A DNA stretch of 64,000 nt from Methanococcoides sp052057775 (GTDB taxonomy: Archaea; Halobacteriota; Methanosarcinia; Methanosarcinales; Methanosarcinaceae), in the NCBI RefSeq assembly GCF_052057775.1, contig NZ_CP195121.1, positions 1,612,001-1,676,000 on the forward strand, in the 5' to 3' direction. The position numbers were made by a program, and so were the translations under genes. The notes beneath the pieces were generated by a model that was given only the letters and a program-made list of their open reading frames with translations, was not told the DNA's origin and did not search any database. This document shows, in pieces, positions 62,059 through 64,000 of this stretch (positions are counted from its first letter, which is position 1; each line of letters opens with the position of its first letter).

Positions 62059-62248
62059 AAATTTATTAATTTGATAAGCCAGGCTTTCCTGATTTATTAT
62101 CCGTTTTTTATTTTTTGATATTTCTGTTTGGTTCACCCTTTATCGATGAATAGCATTTCCCGAAGAGTTTCTGGTTGCGGAGAATACTCATTTAAATTGC
62201 ATTCGTCTTCTGGAAATTCTATAATTACATACATTCTAAAAATATGAA

Positions 62249-62373
62249 TATATATTTATAAGCAAAGAACATTCTTTTTATTTACTTAAGGGGGCATTAC
62301 TTGGAGTTTAGCTAAGTTGCTTACTTGGAAGTTTATTTAATGCCCGATCTGTGTAACAATGGAGTGGAATTTA
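62249..62373 (+). promoter_or_regulatory. katG promoter and stem-loop leader
   Basis: TATATTTATAAGC at about 62248-62260 predicts a start near 62282. The leader has GGGCATTA (62292-62299) pairing with TAATGCCC (62338-62345), with two ACTTGGA repeats and TTAGCTAA inside the loop. The GGAGTGG ribosome site at 62361-62367 follows. The stem may regulate the peroxidase mRNA. Confidence 0.5.
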
Positions 62374-64000
62374 ATGAATGAAGATAGCAAGAGCCATGTA
62401 ATGGGATCCACTGCTCGCAGTGGCACATCGATCCGGGACTGGTGGCCGAATCAGTTGAACCTTAACATTTTACACCAGCATTCTTCCCGGTCCGATCCGA
62501 TGGGCGAAGAGTTCAACTACGCTGAGGAATTCAAGAAACTCGACCTGGAGGCTCTGAAAAAGGACCTCTATGCACTGATGACCGACTCGCAGGACTGGTG
62601 GCCTGCCGATTATGGTCACTACGGGGGGCTCTTCATCCGTATGGCATGGCACAGTGCAGGCACCTACCGCATGGGAGATGGTCGTGGGGGCGGAGGATCC
62701 GGTAACCAGCGTTTTGCGCCTCTCAACAGCTGGCCGGATAATGTGAACCTCGACAAGGCGCGCCGTTTGCTCTGGCCGATCAAGCAAAAATACGGCAGAA
62801 AGATCTCCTGGGCTGACCTGATGATCCTCGCCGGCAACTGCGCACTGGAATCCATGGGATTCAAGACCTTCGGCTTCGGCGGGGGACGCGAAGATATATG
62901 GGAGCCAGAAGAGGACATTTATTGGGGCTCTGAAACCGAGTGGCTTGGTGACGAACGCTATTCCGGTGACCGGGAGCTCGAAAATCCTCTTGCTGCCGTG
63001 CAGATGGGTCTGATCTACGTGAACCCGGAAGGGCCGAACGGTGAACCGAATGCGGTAGCTTCCGGGCGTGACGTTCGAGAGACCTTCGCGCGTATGGCCA
63101 TGAATGACGAAGAGACTGTAGCTTTGGTCGCAGGTGGGCACACCTTCGGCAAGTGCCATGGCGCTGGCGATGCAGCACACGTGGGACCCGAGCCAGAGGC
63201 TGCTGCTATCGAAGAGCAGGGACTCGGCTGGAAGAGCAGCTTCGGCAGCGGCAAGGGCGACGATACGATCAGCAGTGGCATTGAAGGCGCCTGGAACCCA
63301 ACCCCGACCAAATGGGACATGGGCTATTTCGATACCCTGTTCGGGTACGATTGGAATCTTGTCAAAAGCCCTGCCGGAGCCTACCAGTGGGTCCCTTCCG
63401 ATCCGGTTGCAGCTAAGGCCGTACCGGGCGCCCACGATCCGTCCAAACGACAACCACCAATAATGACCACTGCCGATCTCTCGCTGAGAATGGATCCGAT
63501 CTATAAACCTATCGCGAAGCGCTTTCACGAGAATCCGGAAGAGTTCGCAGATGCCTTCGCACGCGCCTGGTTCAAACTGACCCACCGCGACATGGGCCCC
63601 CGCTCCCGCTATCTCGGCCCGGAGGTCCCGGAAGAGGAATTGATCTGGCAGGATCCGGTTCCCGTAGTGGATCATGAGCTGATCGACTCACAGGATGTCT
63701 CAGACCTCAAGAACAGGATCCTTGCCTCGGGAATTTCTGTTTCTCAACTTGTCACGACGGCATGGGCATCGGCGTCCACGTTCCGTGGCTCCGACAAGCG
63801 CGGCGGGGCGAACGGGGCGCGTATTCGTCTTGCTCCGCAAAAAGATTGGGAGGTCAACCAGCCTGAACAACTTGCGACTGTGCTTGAGACCCTTGAGGGG
63901 ATCCAAAAGGAGTTCAACAACGCTCAGTCAGGCGGGAAGAAGGTTTCTCTTGCCGACCTTATTGTCCTGGGTGGATGCGCAGGTATCGAGCAAGCGGCAA
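62374..64000 (+). CDS. katG: Catalase-peroxidase KatG (3' end outside the window)
   Basis: The first 542 residues of about 730 are present. The distal triad is in RMAWHSAGTYR (Arg 89, Trp 92, His 93), the proximal His 256 in GGHTFGK, Tyr 215 in GLIYVNPEGP and Met 241 in RMAMND, so the Met-Tyr-Trp adduct needed for catalase activity is possible. The C-terminal domain begins with DLIVLGGCAGIE. It detoxifies hydrogen peroxide using heme. The DNA is much richer in G and C than its neighbours and bacterial-looking, which suggests transfer. Confidence 0.95.
   Translation, partial: MNEDSKSHVMGSTARSGTSIRDWWPNQLNLNILHQHSSRSDPMGEEFNYAEEFKKLDLEALKKDLYALMTDSQDWWPADYGHYGGLFIRMAWHSAGTYRMGDGRGGGGSGNQRFAPLNSWPDNVNLDKARRLLWPIKQKYGRKISWADLMILAGNCALESMGFKTFGFGGGREDIWEPEEDIYWGSETEWLGDERYSGDRELENPLAAVQMGLIYVNPEGPNGEPNAVASGRDVRETFARMAMNDEETVALVAGGHTFGKCHGAGDAAHVGPEPEAAAIEEQGLGWKSSFGSGKGDDTISSGIEGAWNPTPTKWDMGYFDTLFGYDWNLVKSPAGAYQWVPSDPVAAKAVPGAHDPSKRQPPIMTTADLSLRMDPIYKPIAKRFHENPEEFADAFARAWFKLTHRDMGPRSRYLGPEVPEEELIWQDPVPVVDHELIDSQDVSDLKNRILASGISVSQLVTTAWASASTFRGSDKRGGANGARIRLAPQKDWEVNQPEQLATVLETLEGIQKEFNNAQSGGKKVSLADLIVLGGCAGIEQAA

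Noticed and set aside
63181..63260. Apparent loss of the KatG adduct methionine in the stretch before GLGWKSS.
   Set aside because: The relevant Met is the one in RMAMND (Met 241), which is present.
62470..63675. Long open frame of about 400 codons antisense to katG.
   Set aside because: A shadow of the GC-rich katG gene; the plus-strand KatG motifs are unambiguous.
1..64000. CRISPR arrays.
   Set aside because: No regularly spaced short direct repeats with unique spacers were seen; the regular repeats present are within surface-protein genes.

Overview
This window looks like chromosome of a methylotrophic methanogenic archaeon of the Methanosarcinaceae (Methanolobus/Methanococcoides-like). 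Supports for this are CofH of coenzyme F420 synthesis, TrmB- and PadR-type regulators, archaeal TATA boxes with GGTG-type ribosome sites, PGF-CTERM-like surface proteins, a glucosyl-3-phosphoglycerate synthase, a ferredoxin-dependent 2-oxoacid oxidoreductase, and stop codons that I checked being TAA or TGA but not TAG. DNA is AT-rich and gene-sparse, with many decayed genes; katG at the right edge is clearly more GC-rich.

Layout. 1-5.5 kb: three secreted or surface proteins (one cut by the left edge) that share a promoter element and a structured 5' leader, a lipoprotein/thioredoxin/CcdA redox operon, and tRNA-Leu. 5.9-9.4 kb: a beta-helix surface protein and a P-type proton ATPase. 9.7-14 kb: three APC amino-acid permeases with gene remnants between them. 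14.5-19 kb: a molybdopterin oxidoreductase-domain protein, TrmB regulator, methyltransferase, DUF1801 protein and cofH, with a decayed cofH copy beside it. 19-33.5 kb: a stress/detoxification island of hydrolases, cupins, cyclophilin-like proteins, a zinc alcohol dehydrogenase, a flavodoxin, a carboxymuconolactone-decarboxylase-like protein, an acetyltransferase and an MFS pump. It is tied together by repeated palindromes of the form TGAnTGAnTAnTCAnTCA and closed by a TetR regulator; a PadR regulator and DHA2 efflux pump sit in its middle.

33.5-42 kb: small genes, pseudogenes, dispersed repeats, an MsrA homologue lacking its catalytic cysteine, a SIMPL protein, a free-standing ThrRS editing domain, a YkgJ protein and a FemAB-like protein. 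42-48.3 kb: two paralogous beta-helix surface proteins and a PGF-CTERM lipoprotein. 48.4-49.4 kb: lrgAB. 49.6-55.7 kb: 2-oxoacid:ferredoxin oxidoreductase (three genes), an amino-acid dehydrogenase and an acyl-CoA synthetase, which together could oxidise amino acids to acids. 56.4-59 kb: glucosyl-3-phosphoglycerate synthase followed by a glycerate kinase whose reading frame carries an in-frame UAG, a candidate pyrrolysine codon. 59.5-64 kb: a structured RNA candidate, a uracil-DNA-glycosylase-like protein, a methyltransferase, DUF3303 and the 5' part of katG.

The most interesting points are the UAG in glycerate kinase, the shared leader RNA of the surface-protein genes, the palindrome-marked TetR regulon with two copies of an unannotated ~40-residue gene, and the Cys-to-Ser MsrA. 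No searches were run; family names come from recognising motifs by eye.
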